Position numbers and translations under genes: made by a program | The notes under the pieces: model-generated | What the model was told of the DNA's origin: nothing | The model's database searches: none | Seen by the model: only the letters and a program-made list of their open reading frames with translations | Shown: positions 35,566-46,149 of the stretch, piece by piece | Numbering within the stretch: position 1 is the stretch's first letter | Layout of the letters: each line of letters opens with the position of its first letter | From: an uncultured Pelagibacteraceae bacterium | GTDB lineage: Bacteria; Pseudomonadota; Alphaproteobacteria; Pelagibacterales; Pelagibacteraceae | Assembly: GCA_902611845.1 (NCBI GenBank) | Contig: CACMAX010000002.1 | Location: forward strand, 124,001-188,000 | Reading direction: 5' to 3' | DNA length: 64,000 nt

Positions 35566-36195
35566 ATGGGCATTAAATACAAATTAAAGCTCAAAGATTT
35601 GAAATTTGAGTATTTAAAGGAATATTTCATTCCATTTTTAAAATATTTCAAAAAAACAAAAAAAATTGAAAACTATTCTGACTTAAAAGAATTTATCCAA
35701 AAAAAATCTGCATGGGTAAGTCAAGTAACTCTTTATGGATATCTTAAAACTAGAATGGGGGCAAAATATGTATTGATGTTTGAAGATGAAATATTTTTAG
35801 GATCGATTAACAAAGCTAAATGGAATATTTATTCAACTGCATTACAGGATTTAACTTTTTATACAATCTCTTTTTTAAAAAATATAAGAAATCAACATGA
35901 TACTGAGAAAGCAAATGAAATTTATTTTGAAATTTTGGATAATGAACTTCAGAAAAATGAAATGCCAAAGGAAATATATGAAAATGCAAAAAAAAATTTT
36001 ATTGAAAGATATGAAAAGATTAATTGGATTGAATATCACGAGTCATTACCATTTAATACCAGCGCGCTATCATTATATGAATGGTCTCCAATAGCTGAAG
36101 AATTAAAATCTTTAGACAAAAAAATAGTTTTGAATTCTATGATCTTAAAATGGGATAATGTTAAAAAGGAATTTATTGAATTAATAAATTTTTAA
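35566..36195 (+). CDS. Hypothetical protein in the acetate locus
   Basis: I do not recognise this 209-residue protein. It is soluble by appearance, with no signal peptide or membrane helix, and is rich in Lys, Glu, Phe and Tyr. Notable parts are [24 protein letters not shown] (about 55-78) and a terminal [15 protein letters not shown] region. It is divergent from the DUF4212-symporter operon and its end overlaps acs by 4 bases. A conserved place between symporter and acs would suggest a role tied to acetate use, but this is inference from position alone. Confidence 0.75.
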   Translation: MGIKYKLKLKDLKFEYLKEYFIPFLKYFKKTKKIENYSDLKEFIQKKSAWVSQVTLYGYLKTRMGAKYVLMFEDEIFLGSINKAKWNIYSTALQDLTFYTISFLKNIRNQHDTEKANEIYFEILDNELQKNEMPKEIYENAKKNFIERYEKINWIEYHESLPFNTSALSLYEWSPIAEELKSLDKKIVLNSMILKWDNVKKEFIELINF

Positions 36196-38213
36196 GTATT
36201 TTTTCTATTCTCAACTAAGCTTTTTACTACACTTGGATCTGCCAAAGTTGTTGTGTCACCTAATTGGTCATGTTCATTTGCTGCAATTTTTCTGAGAATT
36301 CTTCTCATAATCTTGCCTGATCTAGTTTTTGGAAGTCCAGGTGAAAATTGAATTAGATCTGGTGTAGCTATCGGACCAATTTGTTTTCTTACCCATAGCT
36401 TTAAATCTCTTTCTAAATCTAAAGTTGATTTTTCTCCCACATTTAAAGTAACGTAACAATATAAACCATTACCTTTAATATCATGTGGATATCCAACTAC
36501 TGCAGCTTCTGCTACTTTTGGATGAGCAACAAATGCACTTTCTATTTCGGCAGTTCCAAGATTGTGACCTGAAACAATAATTACATCATCAACTCGTCCT
36601 GTGATCCAGTAATATCCATCCTTATCTCTTCTGCATCCATCTCCTGTAAAATATTTACCATCAAATTGAGAAAAATATGTGTCAATAAATCTTTGATGAT
36701 CACCATAAACTGTACGCATTTGACCAGGCCAAGATTGTGCAATACACAAACGTCCTTCTGCCTCTCCTTTTAAAACTTTTCCATCTTTATTAACTATTAC
36801 TGGTTTAATTCCGTAAAATGGTTTTGTTGCTGAACCTGGTTTTAAATTTATAGCACCTGTTTGTGGACTAATTAATATTCCACCAGTTTCAGTCTGCCAC
36901 CAAGTATCAACAATCGGACAATTGGAATCTCCAACAGTTTTATAGTACCACTCCCATGCTTCTGGATTGATTGGCTCACCAACGGTTCCTAACAATTTCA
37001 GTGATTTTCTTGATGTTTTCTTAACAGGTTTATCACCTTCTCTCATTAAAGCTCTTATCGCTGTCGGAGCAGTATAAAAAATATTCACTTTATATTTATC
37101 AACGATCTGCCACCATCTTGAACTATCGGGATAGGTTGGAATTCCCTCAAACATTATTGTTGTTGCCCCATTTGATAATGGTCCATAAATAATATAGCTA
37201 TGACCAGTCACCCACCCAATGTCAGCTGTACACCAATAAATATCTTTAGGTTTGTAATTAAAAATATATTGATGTGTCATTGATGCGTAAACCATATACC
37301 CACCAGTTGTATGCATCACCCCTTTTGGTTTACCTGTTGAACCTGATGTATATAAAATAAATAAAGGATCTTCTGCATTCATTTCTTCGGGTTCACATTT
37401 ATTTGAAACTTTTTTTGTTAACTCGTGGTACCAAACATCTCTTCGCTCATCCCAATTTATTCTATTGCCCGTTCTTTTAACAACAACACATTTTTTTACA
37501 TTTGGGCAATTTACTAAAGCCTCATCAGCTATTGACTTTAATGGAATTATCTTTCCACCTCTTACACCTTCGTCAGCTGTAATTAGATAATCAGACTCGC
37601 AATCGTTTATTCGTCCAGAAATACTATCGGGAGAAAAGCCTCCAAAAATTATTGAATGAATTGCTCCTATTCTTGCACAAGCTAACATAGTATATGCAAG
37701 TTCTGGTATCATAGTTAAATAAATTGTAACTCTATCGCCTTTTTTAACCCCTAATTCTTTAAGACCATTTGCAGCTTTAGAAACTTCTTTGTGTAATTCT
37801 TTGTAGGAAATTTTCTTTTGAACTTTTGGATCATCTCCAACCCATATAATTGCAGTTTTGTCTTTATTTTTTTTTAAGTGTCTATCAATACAATTTGCTG
37901 ATGCATTAAGAGTACCGTCGTAAAACCATTTTATCTTAACATCCGATTTACTATATTTAACATCTTTAATTTTTGTATATGGTTTTATCCAATTAATTCT
38001 TTTTCCTTCTTTTTTCCAAAATCCATCATTATCTTTTATAGAAGCTTTATATTTTTTTTCGTACTGAGATTTATTTACTAGAGCTTTGCTAATCCAGTCT
38101 TTCTTTGTTCTATATATAAGTTCTTTTTCTTGCTGTGGAGCTAAAGACTTTGCCTTAGTTTTTTTTTTTGTGATTATTTTTTTTTTTCTTTTTTTTACTT
38201 TTTTTTTAGGCAT
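36192..38213 (-). CDS. acs: Acetyl-CoA synthetase
   Basis: The 673-residue ANL-family enzyme has the AMP-binding loop [19 protein letters not shown] near residues 290-308, WWQTETGG, and the A8/A10 regions with [17 protein letters not shown], whose lysine is the regulatory acetylation site. It converts acetate, ATP and CoA to acetyl-CoA. The N-terminus carries an extra lysine-rich run (residues 2-23) not usual in Acs. No later Met offers an alternative start before the core. With the symporter it completes an acetate uptake and activation set. Confidence 0.96.
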   Translation of the reverse strand: MPKKKVKKRKKKIITKKKTKAKSLAPQQEKELIYRTKKDWISKALVNKSQYEKKYKASIKDNDGFWKKEGKRINWIKPYTKIKDVKYSKSDVKIKWFYDGTLNASANCIDRHLKKNKDKTAIIWVGDDPKVQKKISYKELHKEVSKAANGLKELGVKKGDRVTIYLTMIPELAYTMLACARIGAIHSIIFGGFSPDSISGRINDCESDYLITADEGVRGGKIIPLKSIADEALVNCPNVKKCVVVKRTGNRINWDERRDVWYHELTKKVSNKCEPEEMNAEDPLFILYTSGSTGKPKGVMHTTGGYMVYASMTHQYIFNYKPKDIYWCTADIGWVTGHSYIIYGPLSNGATTIMFEGIPTYPDSSRWWQIVDKYKVNIFYTAPTAIRALMREGDKPVKKTSRKSLKLLGTVGEPINPEAWEWYYKTVGDSNCPIVDTWWQTETGGILISPQTGAINLKPGSATKPFYGIKPVIVNKDGKVLKGEAEGRLCIAQSWPGQMRTVYGDHQRFIDTYFSQFDGKYFTGDGCRRDKDGYYWITGRVDDVIIVSGHNLGTAEIESAFVAHPKVAEAAVVGYPHDIKGNGLYCYVTLNVGEKSTLDLERDLKLWVRKQIGPIATPDLIQFSPGLPKTRSGKIMRRILRKIAANEHDQLGDTTTLADPSVVKSLVENRKNT

Positions 38214-38227
38214 GTATTATAAATTTT

Positions 38228-38641
38228 CTAGATACTACTCATCTTCAAAATAATTTTCCAGCATTTAGTGTCTATTGGCATGACAGACAGTCTGCTTTGT
38301 TTTATTAATGCAATATCTTTTAAATCTTTATTTTTTTTAATATTTTCAAGAGAAACTGGTGTTTTTAGTTTGCTTTTATACCTAACTTTTACTGCTACAA
38401 ATCGCTTCTCTTTATCTGTTGGGTCGATAAAAGCTGTTTTAATTACTTCAACAATTCCAACGATTTCTTTACCAATATTTGAATGGTAAAAAAAACAAAG
38501 ATCACCCTTCTTCATTTTTTTCAAATTATTTGCTGCTTGATAATTTCTTACTCCATCCCAGTCGGCACCTTTTGCACCAACCTTTAATTGTTGTTCTATC
38601 GACCAAACATTTGGCTCTGATTTTAACAACCAATAATTCAT
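38228..38641 (-). CDS. EVE domain protein
   Basis: The 137-residue protein begins MNYWLLKSEPNVWSIEQQ and contains WDGVRNYQAANNLKKMKKGDLCFFYHSN, the characteristic start of EVE (PUA-like) domains related to human thymocyte nuclear protein 1. EVE domains bind modified bases in DNA or RNA. The start overlaps the tsaD stop by one base, linking it with tRNA-modification enzyme TsaD, so an RNA-related role is reasonable but unproven. Confidence 0.92.
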   Translation of the reverse strand: MNYWLLKSEPNVWSIEQQLKVGAKGADWDGVRNYQAANNLKKMKKGDLCFFYHSNIGKEIVGIVEVIKTAFIDPTDKEKRFVAVKVRYKSKLKTPVSLENIKKNKDLKDIALIKQSRLSVMPIDTKCWKIILKMSSI

Positions 38642-39711
38642 TACAAAACTACGCCAGCTCCTTTTAAAAATTTAGCACTAGCATCTAGGGCTAATCTTGG
38701 ACTGGCTTCTAAATCCATATTATCAAATTTCTTTATTTTATATTTTTCTAGACCTACAAATGCGATCATAGCTGCGTTGTCTCCACATAGTTTAATGTCT
38801 GGAAAAATTGCCTTAAAGCCATTCTCATTACTCACTTCGATTAGTTTTTTTCTTATACCTTTATTTGCTGCAACTCCTCCCGCAACAGCAAAAGATTTTT
38901 CTTTAAATGAGTTTTTTAAAAATTCCTCAAAAGCAATATTAGATTTATTATATAATATATCTTCTATAGTTTTTTGAAAAGAAGCTGCTAAATCATATTT
39001 TTCTTGTTCTGAATTTATATATTTAGTTATTCTTAGTATTGCAGTTTTAAGTCCTGCAAAAGATAAATTGCATCCACCTTTATTTATTATTGGTTTAGGT
39101 AATCTAAATTTATTTGGATCACCTTTTTCTGCAAATTTTTCTAACTTTGGACCACCTGGAAATTCTATTCCTAAAAGTTTTGCAGTTTTGTCAAATGCTT
39201 CTCCTAAAGCATCATCAATTGTAGTTCCTAATCTTTTATAACTGCCTAATCCATTCACACTTAAAAATTGACTGTGTCCACCTGAAATCAACAGAAGTAA
39301 ATAAGGATAGTTAATATTAGTTTGAAGTTTTGGACTTAAAGCATGACCCTCTAGATGATTAACACCAATAAATGGAACCTTTAAAGATGATGCGAGTGAT
39401 TTTGCAAAATTTAAACCAACACTAAGACAAATTATTAAACCAGGTCCAGATGTTGCGGCAACAGCTGATACTTTATCAAGAGTTATACCGCTTTCATCCA
39501 AAGCTTTTTTTGCAATTAAATTAATTTTTTCAACATGTGACCTTGCGGCTAATTCTGGAACAACTCCCCCAAATTCTTTATGAATGTCAAATTGACTTGA
39601 AACTATATTTGATAAAATTTTTGGTGTACCACTTTCGTTATCTTGAATAATTGAAACCGCTGTTTCATCACAACTCGTCTCAATTCCTAATATTATTGGG
39701 CTTTTATTCAT
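38641..39711 (-). CDS. tsaD: tRNA threonylcarbamoyl transferase TsaD
   Basis: The 356-residue ASKHA-fold protein has ILGIETSCDETAVSI at the N-terminus, the metal-binding HLEGHALSPKL (HxxxH), LLISGGHSQ, and LCGDNAAMIAFVG near the C-terminus. With TsaB, TsaC/E it makes t6A37 on ANN-decoding tRNAs. In many alphaproteobacteria it is divergent from hemC, as seen here across a 58-base spacer. TsaB, TsaC and TsaE are not in the window. Confidence 0.97.
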   Translation of the reverse strand: MNKSPIILGIETSCDETAVSIIQDNESGTPKILSNIVSSQFDIHKEFGGVVPELAARSHVEKINLIAKKALDESGITLDKVSAVAATSGPGLIICLSVGLNFAKSLASSLKVPFIGVNHLEGHALSPKLQTNINYPYLLLLISGGHSQFLSVNGLGSYKRLGTTIDDALGEAFDKTAKLLGIEFPGGPKLEKFAEKGDPNKFRLPKPIINKGGCNLSFAGLKTAILRITKYINSEQEKYDLAASFQKTIEDILYNKSNIAFEEFLKNSFKEKSFAVAGGVAANKGIRKKLIEVSNENGFKAIFPDIKLCGDNAAMIAFVGLEKYKIKKFDNMDLEASPRLALDASAKFLKGAGVVL

Positions 39712-39769
39712 AAATTATTTTTTATAATTAATACAATTAATCTATAAGAATGTAATAAAAATAACTTTT

Positions 39770-40681
39770 ATGAAAAGAGCTAATCTTGTAATTGGGACAC
39801 GTGGAAGTAAGTTAGCAATGATTTACGCAGAAAATGTGAAAAAAGAACTAAAAAAATATTTCTCTAAAGAGATTGAATTAAAAAAAATAGTAACAACAGG
39901 AGATCAAAAGCAAGATGAGAGATTATCTGAAATAGGAGGCAAAGGATTATTTTCAAAACAAATTGAAAAAAATTTATTGAATAAAAATATAGATATAGCA
40001 GTACATGCCTTCAAAGATATGCCTACTGAAGAAACTAAAAATCTTTTAACTAATAATTTTTTAAAAAGAAATTCTCCTAATGAAATATTAATAAGTAAAA
40101 ATAATATAAAATTTGAAGATTTAGAGTCAAACTCAATTGTTGGCACATCATCATATAGACGAGAATATCAACTTAAAAAAAAAAGACCCAACTTAAAATA
40201 TAAACTTATCAGAGGAAATGTTGATACTAGAGTTCAAAAGTTAGAAAAAGGCGAATACGATGCAATAATTCTCTCAAAAGCAGGAGTAGATGCTTTAAAT
40301 CTACAACATAAAATTTCACAGGAATTCAGTGTTGATGAACTTATACCTTGTGCAGGCCAAGGAATTATAGCAATTCAATGCAGAGAAGATGATAATGAAA
40401 TCAAAAAATTACTTGAAAACATTAATGATCAAGAAACAAGAATTGTCGCAAAAGCAGAAAGAGAGGTCTTAAAAGTTCTTGAGGGAGATTGTGACACTGC
40501 AGTCGGTGTATTTGCAAAATCAAATGGTAAAAAAGTAGACCTATTGACCGAATTGTTTTCTGTCGATGGAAAAAATAGATATTTCATAAAAAAAAGTCTT
40601 CAAAAAGATAATATTGAGTCTACTAGTAGAATGGTGGGAGAAGAGCTTAAATTAAAATCAAAAGGTTCTTATAAAAATTAA
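39770..40681 (+). CDS. hemC: Porphobilinogen deaminase
   Basis: The 303-residue protein has GTRGSKLAMIYAE at the N-terminus, IDIAVHAFKDMPTE, IVGTSSYRRE, and the dipyrromethane-cofactor cysteine in EGDCDTAVGVFA near residue 242. It polymerises four porphobilinogens to hydroxymethylbilane. It is followed 1 base later by hemD, forming a hemC-hemD pair that feeds HemE at the other end of the window. Confidence 0.97.
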   Translation: MKRANLVIGTRGSKLAMIYAENVKKELKKYFSKEIELKKIVTTGDQKQDERLSEIGGKGLFSKQIEKNLLNKNIDIAVHAFKDMPTEETKNLLTNNFLKRNSPNEILISKNNIKFEDLESNSIVGTSSYRREYQLKKKRPNLKYKLIRGNVDTRVQKLEKGEYDAIILSKAGVDALNLQHKISQEFSVDELIPCAGQGIIAIQCREDDNEIKKLLENINDQETRIVAKAEREVLKVLEGDCDTAVGVFAKSNGKKVDLLTELFSVDGKNRYFIKKSLQKDNIESTSRMVGEELKLKSKGSYKN

Positions 40682-40682
40682 A

Positions 40683-41381
40683 ATGCATATTTTATTAACC
40701 AGACCATTAGATGATAGCAAAGAATTAATTTTAAAATTTACTTCTATGAAACATAAAGTTTCTCATTTACCTTTATTACAAATAAAAAAAATAGAAACAC
40801 AAGAAATAGATTTTAGCCAATTCAAAGGCGTCATTTTCACGAGCGCTAATTCTTTAAAAAATCTAAATATTTCAAAAATAGATAAAAAAATAATTTGTTT
40901 TTGTGTTGGTCTTGCAACAGAAAGAAAGGCAAAAGAATTAGGCTTCCAAAATATTTTCTGCGCTGAAGGTAACGTAAATAATCTTAAAGAATTAATTTTA
41001 CAAAATTTTGACCCAAAGATTGGTCCAATGGCCTATGTAAGTGGACAAATTGTTTCTTATAATCTTGATCAAGACTTAATTTCAGAAAACTATGTCATCA
41101 ATAGAATTATAAATTATACTGCAATACCCAATGAAAATTTAAGTGACGATTTTTTAAAAGATATTAAATCTTCTGCGCCAGAAATTGTTTACATATATTC
41201 TGAAAATAGTGCGAAGGCATTTTTTTCATTAATAAAAAAATATAATTTAGATAATATTTGGATGGAAACTAACCTAATGTGTATGGGCGAAAAAGCATCA
41301 TCGATATTGAATGACATAAAATGGAAAAAAATTTTTCTTTTTAACCCTGGTGAAGAGGAGTTTTTGCTATATAAAATTTAA
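40683..41381 (+). CDS. hemD: Uroporphyrinogen-III synthase
   Basis: The 232-residue protein begins ILLTRPLDDSKEL and has VIFTSANSLKNL, CFCVGLATERKAKELGF and YIYSENSAKAFFSLIKKY, fitting the weakly conserved two-domain HemD fold. It closes hydroxymethylbilane with inversion of ring D. Sequence similarity in this family is always low, and the position directly after hemC is decisive. The next gene begins 2 bases later. Confidence 0.9.
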   Translation: MHILLTRPLDDSKELILKFTSMKHKVSHLPLLQIKKIETQEIDFSQFKGVIFTSANSLKNLNISKIDKKIICFCVGLATERKAKELGFQNIFCAEGNVNNLKELILQNFDPKIGPMAYVSGQIVSYNLDQDLISENYVINRIINYTAIPNENLSDDFLKDIKSSAPEIVYIYSENSAKAFFSLIKKYNLDNIWMETNLMCMGEKASSILNDIKWKKIFLFNPGEEEFLLYKI

Positions 41382-41383
41382 AA

Positions 41384-42469
41384 ATGGACGTTTTAAATAA
41401 ACTAAATGAGTTATTTTTATCTGTTTGGAAGCAGGGAATTCTTGGGGTAGATTTCTTTCAGATAATAGTAGGTCTTGGAATATTTGTATTATTTTTAATA
41501 TTTAGAGGTCTAATCAGTAAACTTGTAATAAAAAAATTGGAATTAATTTCAAAAAGAACAACTAATAAATTAGATGATACTTTTGTAAAATCTATGGAAG
41601 GTCCTGCAAGGTTTCTTCCAATTGTTCTTGGTGTCTTTTTTGCCAGTTACTATATGTCATTTGATAATGAGACTAGAGGCTTCATAGATAACGTGAACAG
41701 AACTTTAATAACAATTTTAATATTTTGGATAATACATCAGATAATTGAGCCTATATCATATATTTTAAGTGGATTAGATAAAGTTCTTACAAAAGAATTA
41801 ATAGGCTGGATTATAAAGTCTCTTAAAATTTTAATTTTTATTTTAGGCGCAGCTGCTGTTCTTGAGTTATGGGGAATTAAAATAGGACCAATAATTGCAG
41901 GGTTAGGTTTATTTGGAGTAGCAGTAGCATTAGGCGCTCAGGATTTATTTAAAAATTTAATCTCCGGAATTTTAGTTTTAGTTGAAAAAAGATTTAGAAT
42001 TGGTGATTGGATAAAAGTTGAAGGAGTTATCGAAGGGATTGTTGAGAACATTGGATTCAGATCAACTGTTATAAGAAAATTTGACAAATCACTGGCAATT
42101 ATTCCTAATTTTCAATTTGCGGAAAATGCAGTGATTAATAACACAAGAAAGACTAATTGGGCTATTAGTTGGATAATAACTCTTCAATATGACACCACTA
42201 TTGATCAATTAAAAACAATAAGAGACGAAATTGAAGATCACATAAATAAAGGTGACGATTATGACCAATCTGTAGGAGTCGCCGTAAGAATAGATAAGTT
42301 TTCAGATAGCTCTATTGATATGTATGTTAGATGTTTCACAAAAACAAATAGTTGGACTAATTATTTGCAAGTAAAAGAAAATTTGGCACTTGAAATAAAA
42401 AAAATTGTTGAAGGTAAGGGGGCTGCTTTTGCATTTCCAAGTCAGTCTATTTATGTTGAAAAAAAATGA
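41384..42469 (+). CDS. MscS family mechanosensitive channel
   Basis: The 361-residue membrane protein has several N-terminal helices. The MscS pore and beta domain carry IAGLGLFGVAVALGAQDLFKNLISGILVLVEKRFRIGDWIKVEG (about 165-210), including the glycine/alanine-rich TM3 and the Q-D-xx-K-N turn. VVRKFDKSLAIIPN-type sequence and a C-terminal domain follow. It would release solutes on hypo-osmotic shock. It overlaps the YggT gene by 4 bases. Confidence 0.93.
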   Translation: MDVLNKLNELFLSVWKQGILGVDFFQIIVGLGIFVLFLIFRGLISKLVIKKLELISKRTTNKLDDTFVKSMEGPARFLPIVLGVFFASYYMSFDNETRGFIDNVNRTLITILIFWIIHQIIEPISYILSGLDKVLTKELIGWIIKSLKILIFILGAAAVLELWGIKIGPIIAGLGLFGVAVALGAQDLFKNLISGILVLVEKRFRIGDWIKVEGVIEGIVENIGFRSTVIRKFDKSLAIIPNFQFAENAVINNTRKTNWAISWIITLQYDTTIDQLKTIRDEIEDHINKGDDYDQSVGVAVRIDKFSDSSIDMYVRCFTKTNSWTNYLQVKENLALEIKKIVEGKGAAFAFPSQSIYVEKK

Positions 42470-42756
42470 TTGCTATATTTTATTTAGCTCTTCAAATTTT
42501 AAAACTTTATTCATATGTCGTAATTGCCAATGTTGTTATAAGTTGGTTGGTCGCTTTTAATGTACTAAATACAAGCAATCGGTTTGTATATTTAATATTA
42601 GATTTCACTTATAAAATGACAGAACCGATTTTAATGAGAATTAGAAGATTTTTACCTAACCTTGGTGCTTTTGATATTTCTCCTATCGTACTTCTTTTGT
42701 TGATATGGTTCATAGAAATGTGTATGAAACTCTACATTGCACCACTAATATTTTAA
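42466..42756 (+). CDS. yggT: YggT family membrane protein
   Basis: The 96-residue protein has two hydrophobic parts joined by TEPILMRIRRFLPNLGAFDISPIVLLLLIWF, the highly conserved YggT loop (TEPILxxIRRxLPxxGxxDxSP). Members of this family are small inner-membrane proteins linked to osmotic tolerance, and the plant homologues organise thylakoid proteins. The preceding MscS-type gene overlaps it by 4 bases, a setting that fits an osmotic-stress role. Confidence 0.93.
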   Translation: MIAIFYLALQILKLYSYVVIANVVISWLVAFNVLNTSNRFVYLILDFTYKMTEPILMRIRRFLPNLGAFDISPIVLLLLIWFIEMCMKLYIAPLIF

Positions 42757-42759
42757 TAA

Positions 42760-43605
42760 ATGATTTTAATAGATGGAAAAAAAGCTGCTGCTGATTTAAG
42801 AGAAGAGCTCAAGAAAGAAGTCTTATCTTTAAAAGATAAGCATAATAAAGTACCAGGTTTAGCAGTTATATTGATTGGTGATTTAGCACCTAGTCAAATT
42901 TATGTTAGAAATAAAGAGAAATCTGCCAACGAAGTAGGCCTTAAATCAGAGGTGATTAGATATCCTGACAGTGTTGAAGAAAGTGAAGTTTTAAAAAAAA
43001 TTGATGAACTTAACAATGATGATTCTGTTTCAGGAATTTTAGTTCAGCTACCACTTCCAAAGCATATTGATAAACAAAAAGTTATAGAGGCAATTATGCC
43101 AGAGAAAGATGTAGATGGATTTCATCCCATGAATGTTGGTAATTTGTCTTCAGGTTATGAAAGTTCTATTCCATGCACTCCTTTAGGTTGTTATTTATTA
43201 ATAAAAAAAATTGAACCAAATCTTAATGGAAAAAAGGCTGTAATTGTTGGAAGATCAAATTTAAATGGTAAGCCAATGACACAGTTGTTATTAAAAGAAA
43301 ATTGCACAGTTACAATTACTCATTCAAAAACAAATGATCTTAAAGGTGAATGTTTAAAAGGAGACATTATAGTTGCTGCTGTTGGGATCCCTGAGCTTGT
43401 AAAAGGTGATTGGGTTAAAAAAGATGCAATTGTGATTGACGTTGGTATTAATAAAACTGAAAACGGCCTAGTTGGTGATGTTGCATTTGATGAGGTATCA
43501 AAAGTTGCAAAAGCTTTAACTCCAGTTCCAGGTGGAGTTGGACCTATGACAATTGCTTGTTTACTTAAAAATACAATTGAGTGTTTTAAGAGAGCGAATA
43601 AATAA
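42760..43605 (+). CDS. folD: Methylenetetrahydrofolate dehydrogenase/cyclohydrolase
   Basis: The 281-residue protein has IYVRNKEKSANEVG with the catalytic Tyr and Lys near 50-56, VQLPLPKHID, PEKDVDGFHPMNVG, the NADP-binding VGRSNLNGKPMTQLL, and PGGVGPMTIACLL near the C-terminus. It interconverts 5,10-methylene-THF and 10-formyl-THF, supplying the one-carbon donor used by PurH. It follows yggT by 3 bases and ends 6 bases from the convergent ABC permease gene. Confidence 0.97.
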   Translation: MILIDGKKAAADLREELKKEVLSLKDKHNKVPGLAVILIGDLAPSQIYVRNKEKSANEVGLKSEVIRYPDSVEESEVLKKIDELNNDDSVSGILVQLPLPKHIDKQKVIEAIMPEKDVDGFHPMNVGNLSSGYESSIPCTPLGCYLLIKKIEPNLNGKKAVIVGRSNLNGKPMTQLLLKENCTVTITHSKTNDLKGECLKGDIIVAAVGIPELVKGDWVKKDAIVIDVGINKTENGLVGDVAFDEVSKVAKALTPVPGGVGPMTIACLLKNTIECFKRANK

Positions 43606-43611
43606 AAATTA

Positions 43612-46149
43612 CTATTGATTTCTTATTAATGGATACACTTTAGGACTTAAGTATTTAAGATTAGTTAGCATAATTAAAATCAAGGTCACAATTCCTATAG
43701 AGGCACCAAGGTAAATTAAAACTTTAAAATCAAATTGCCAGACTAATTCAAAAATATTCTCCATAATAAATTTTGAACCAATTACTGCAAAAAAAATTGC
43801 AATTAATATTACTGACATAAAAATAATTACAAATTCTATTAAAGACGAAAATATAATTTTTTTTTTTGAAAAACCTAAAATTTTAAATACAAGATTTTGG
43901 TACTCTTTTACTTTTCCTTGGACCATTATAGCACTTGAGATAACAATCAATCCAATAACAATTGTTACACCAGAAATTAGGGTTACAGCTATGAAAACTT
44001 TATTTAAAACTGATGTTACTTTGTTTAAGTAATCAGCAATTTTTATCATAGATAAACTCGGTAATACTTCTAACATTTTGGTTTCATCAAAATTATCTGG
44101 ATTTTTAAACTTAGCAGTTGCTAAATATTCATGAGGAATTTTTTTTGCAAATTGTGGATTAAATAACATGGCAAAATTAATACTTAGATCACGATAATCA
44201 ACTTCTCTAAAATTAACTATTTCTCCATCAATTTCTCGACCATAAATGTTTAAAGTAAAAATATCTCCCAACTCAATGTTAAAATCTTTAGCCACTTTTG
44301 CATCAAGTGATATCTGAAGCTGGTTAGGTTTAGATAAATCCCACCATTCTCCTTTTAAAATTGGGTTATCTTTAGGTATATTTTCAACCCAAGAAGATCT
44401 TCTTTCACTTCCAATTACCCAATAACTATCATTATCTGGTTTAATATAGCTATTTGGATTCACACCATTAATTTTTACAATTCCGGAAGAAACCATAGGT
44501 ACTATTTCAATGTTCGCATCTGGGTTCATTTTGTAAACACCTTGTTCAAATTTTTTCTTTTCACCTTTTTGAATTCCAACAAAAAAATAATCAGGTGCAA
44601 TATCTGGAATAGATCTTGCAATTTCTCTTTTAAAATTTGTTCCAACTAAAGCTAAAGTTAATAATAAAGTTACACCTAGGCCTAAAGACATAATTGTGAT
44701 AGGAGTGATACTTTTTGTTTGAGTTATATTTTTTATCGATACTTTTAAAGAGATATTTGAAATAAAATTAAACTTTTTCAGTAAATAAATTATAATCTTC
44801 GAAAGTAAAAAAAATACAATTAGACATACAAAAAAAGCCAGAAAATAACCCAAGCTATAAGAAGGCCTTTCAGATCCCAGTGTAAACAATAAAACTAAAA
44901 ATGATAACAAGATAAAACTCAAAATAACCGACTTTTTTGAGTAATAAAATTGTAGGTTTTGGAATACATTTCTAAATAGGTTTGATGCTTTAACTTGATC
45001 AATTGAACTTATTGTTGGTATTGAAAAAATTATAAGAACTAACAAACCTACAATAAATATTTTTATAAAATTAATTAAAGAGAATTTTGGACAAACATTT
45101 AATCCCAACCCATCAGATAAATATTTATCAGCAATTGGTACAATTAAAAAACTTGAGCCATAAGAAATTACAGTAATAATAAATAATAATATTAATAATT
45201 GAAGATAATAAAGTGTTTTTATATCCCCTGAATAAAATCCCAAAGCTTTTCTTACAGCTATAGACATATTATTCTGGTTTATAAATGACAACAATGTATT
45301 AGCTATACCTATTCCAGCAATTAACATTGCACTAATTGAAACTAAAGAGAGAAATTGGGAAAAATTATTAATTATCCTTTTTAAGCCACTTGCTGAATTT
45401 TCTGGAAATCTAAGTTTTACTTTTTGGTCATCTTTAAAAATATCTTTGATCTTACTTTCTATTTTTTCTGGATCATCACTTGGTTTAAATTTTACTTTAT
45501 ATTCATAATTTAAAAAACTACCTATTCCATTTAGTTTTAGTATCTCCAAAGTTTGTTTTCCTGCTAATGCCCAATCTCCAAAAGCTACAAACCCACTGAC
45601 ATCAGGTACAGATTTTATAATTCCAACAACTATGAAACTTTGATCTTGAACCTTAACTTTGTCATTTATTTTTATCTTTAAAGTTTTTGATAAACTTTCA
45701 TTAATCAAAATTGTCTTTGGTTCCTTTTGCATTCTTTCATAAGCATCTTCTGGCTCATAAACAACTTCACCATAAAGTGGATATTTTTCATCAACTGTTT
45801 TAATTCTTGTAAATAATGATTTATTTTTTTCTCTGCCTGTCGTAGAAAGCATTGTGCTGAACTCTATCATTTGTGAGACAGTTGAAAATTCCTTTACTTT
45901 ATTGACTAAATTAAGATCCCCCTGATTACGGTTATAATCGATTTCGAGATCTCCACCCAAAAGAACTTTTGCATTATCATTGAGCTCTTTTTTTAAACTA
46001 TCTTCGATTGTAAAGATGGCACTTAAAATAAAAAGACTGATAAACAGCGTTACAATAATGCTTGAAATTTTTTTATAATTTCTGCTTAAATCCTTTAAAG
46101 CATACTTGAATATTAAACTTAACTCCGAAGAATTATTTAATTTTTCCAT
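43612..46149 (-). CDS. ybbP: YbbP-type ABC transporter permease (FtsX domain)
   Basis: The 845-residue protein has ten or so membrane helices with two FtsX-like permease domains and large periplasmic regions between helices. This is the layout of YbbP/MacB-related (type VII) permeases rather than LolC. The N-terminus has IFKYALKDLSRNYKKISSIIVTLFISLFIL. It overlaps the ATPase gene by 17 bases. In E. coli the ybbA-ybbP pair is divergent from tesA exactly as here, and known YbbAP works with the periplasmic esterase TesA to extract hydrophobic molecules. The same function is inferred here. Confidence 0.88.
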   Translation of the reverse strand: MEKLNNSSELSLIFKYALKDLSRNYKKISSIIVTLFISLFILSAIFTIEDSLKKELNDNAKVLLGGDLEIDYNRNQGDLNLVNKVKEFSTVSQMIEFSTMLSTTGREKNKSLFTRIKTVDEKYPLYGEVVYEPEDAYERMQKEPKTILINESLSKTLKIKINDKVKVQDQSFIVVGIIKSVPDVSGFVAFGDWALAGKQTLEILKLNGIGSFLNYEYKVKFKPSDDPEKIESKIKDIFKDDQKVKLRFPENSASGLKRIINNFSQFLSLVSISAMLIAGIGIANTLLSFINQNNMSIAVRKALGFYSGDIKTLYYLQLLILLFIITVISYGSSFLIVPIADKYLSDGLGLNVCPKFSLINFIKIFIVGLLVLIIFSIPTISSIDQVKASNLFRNVFQNLQFYYSKKSVILSFILLSFLVLLFTLGSERPSYSLGYFLAFFVCLIVFFLLSKIIIYLLKKFNFISNISLKVSIKNITQTKSITPITIMSLGLGVTLLLTLALVGTNFKREIARSIPDIAPDYFFVGIQKGEKKKFEQGVYKMNPDANIEIVPMVSSGIVKINGVNPNSYIKPDNDSYWVIGSERRSSWVENIPKDNPILKGEWWDLSKPNQLQISLDAKVAKDFNIELGDIFTLNIYGREIDGEIVNFREVDYRDLSINFAMLFNPQFAKKIPHEYLATAKFKNPDNFDETKMLEVLPSLSMIKIADYLNKVTSVLNKVFIAVTLISGVTIVIGLIVISSAIMVQGKVKEYQNLVFKILGFSKKKIIFSSLIEFVIIFMSVILIAIFFAVIGSKFIMENIFELVWQFDFKVLIYLGASIGIVTLILIMLTNLKYLSPKVYPLIRNQ

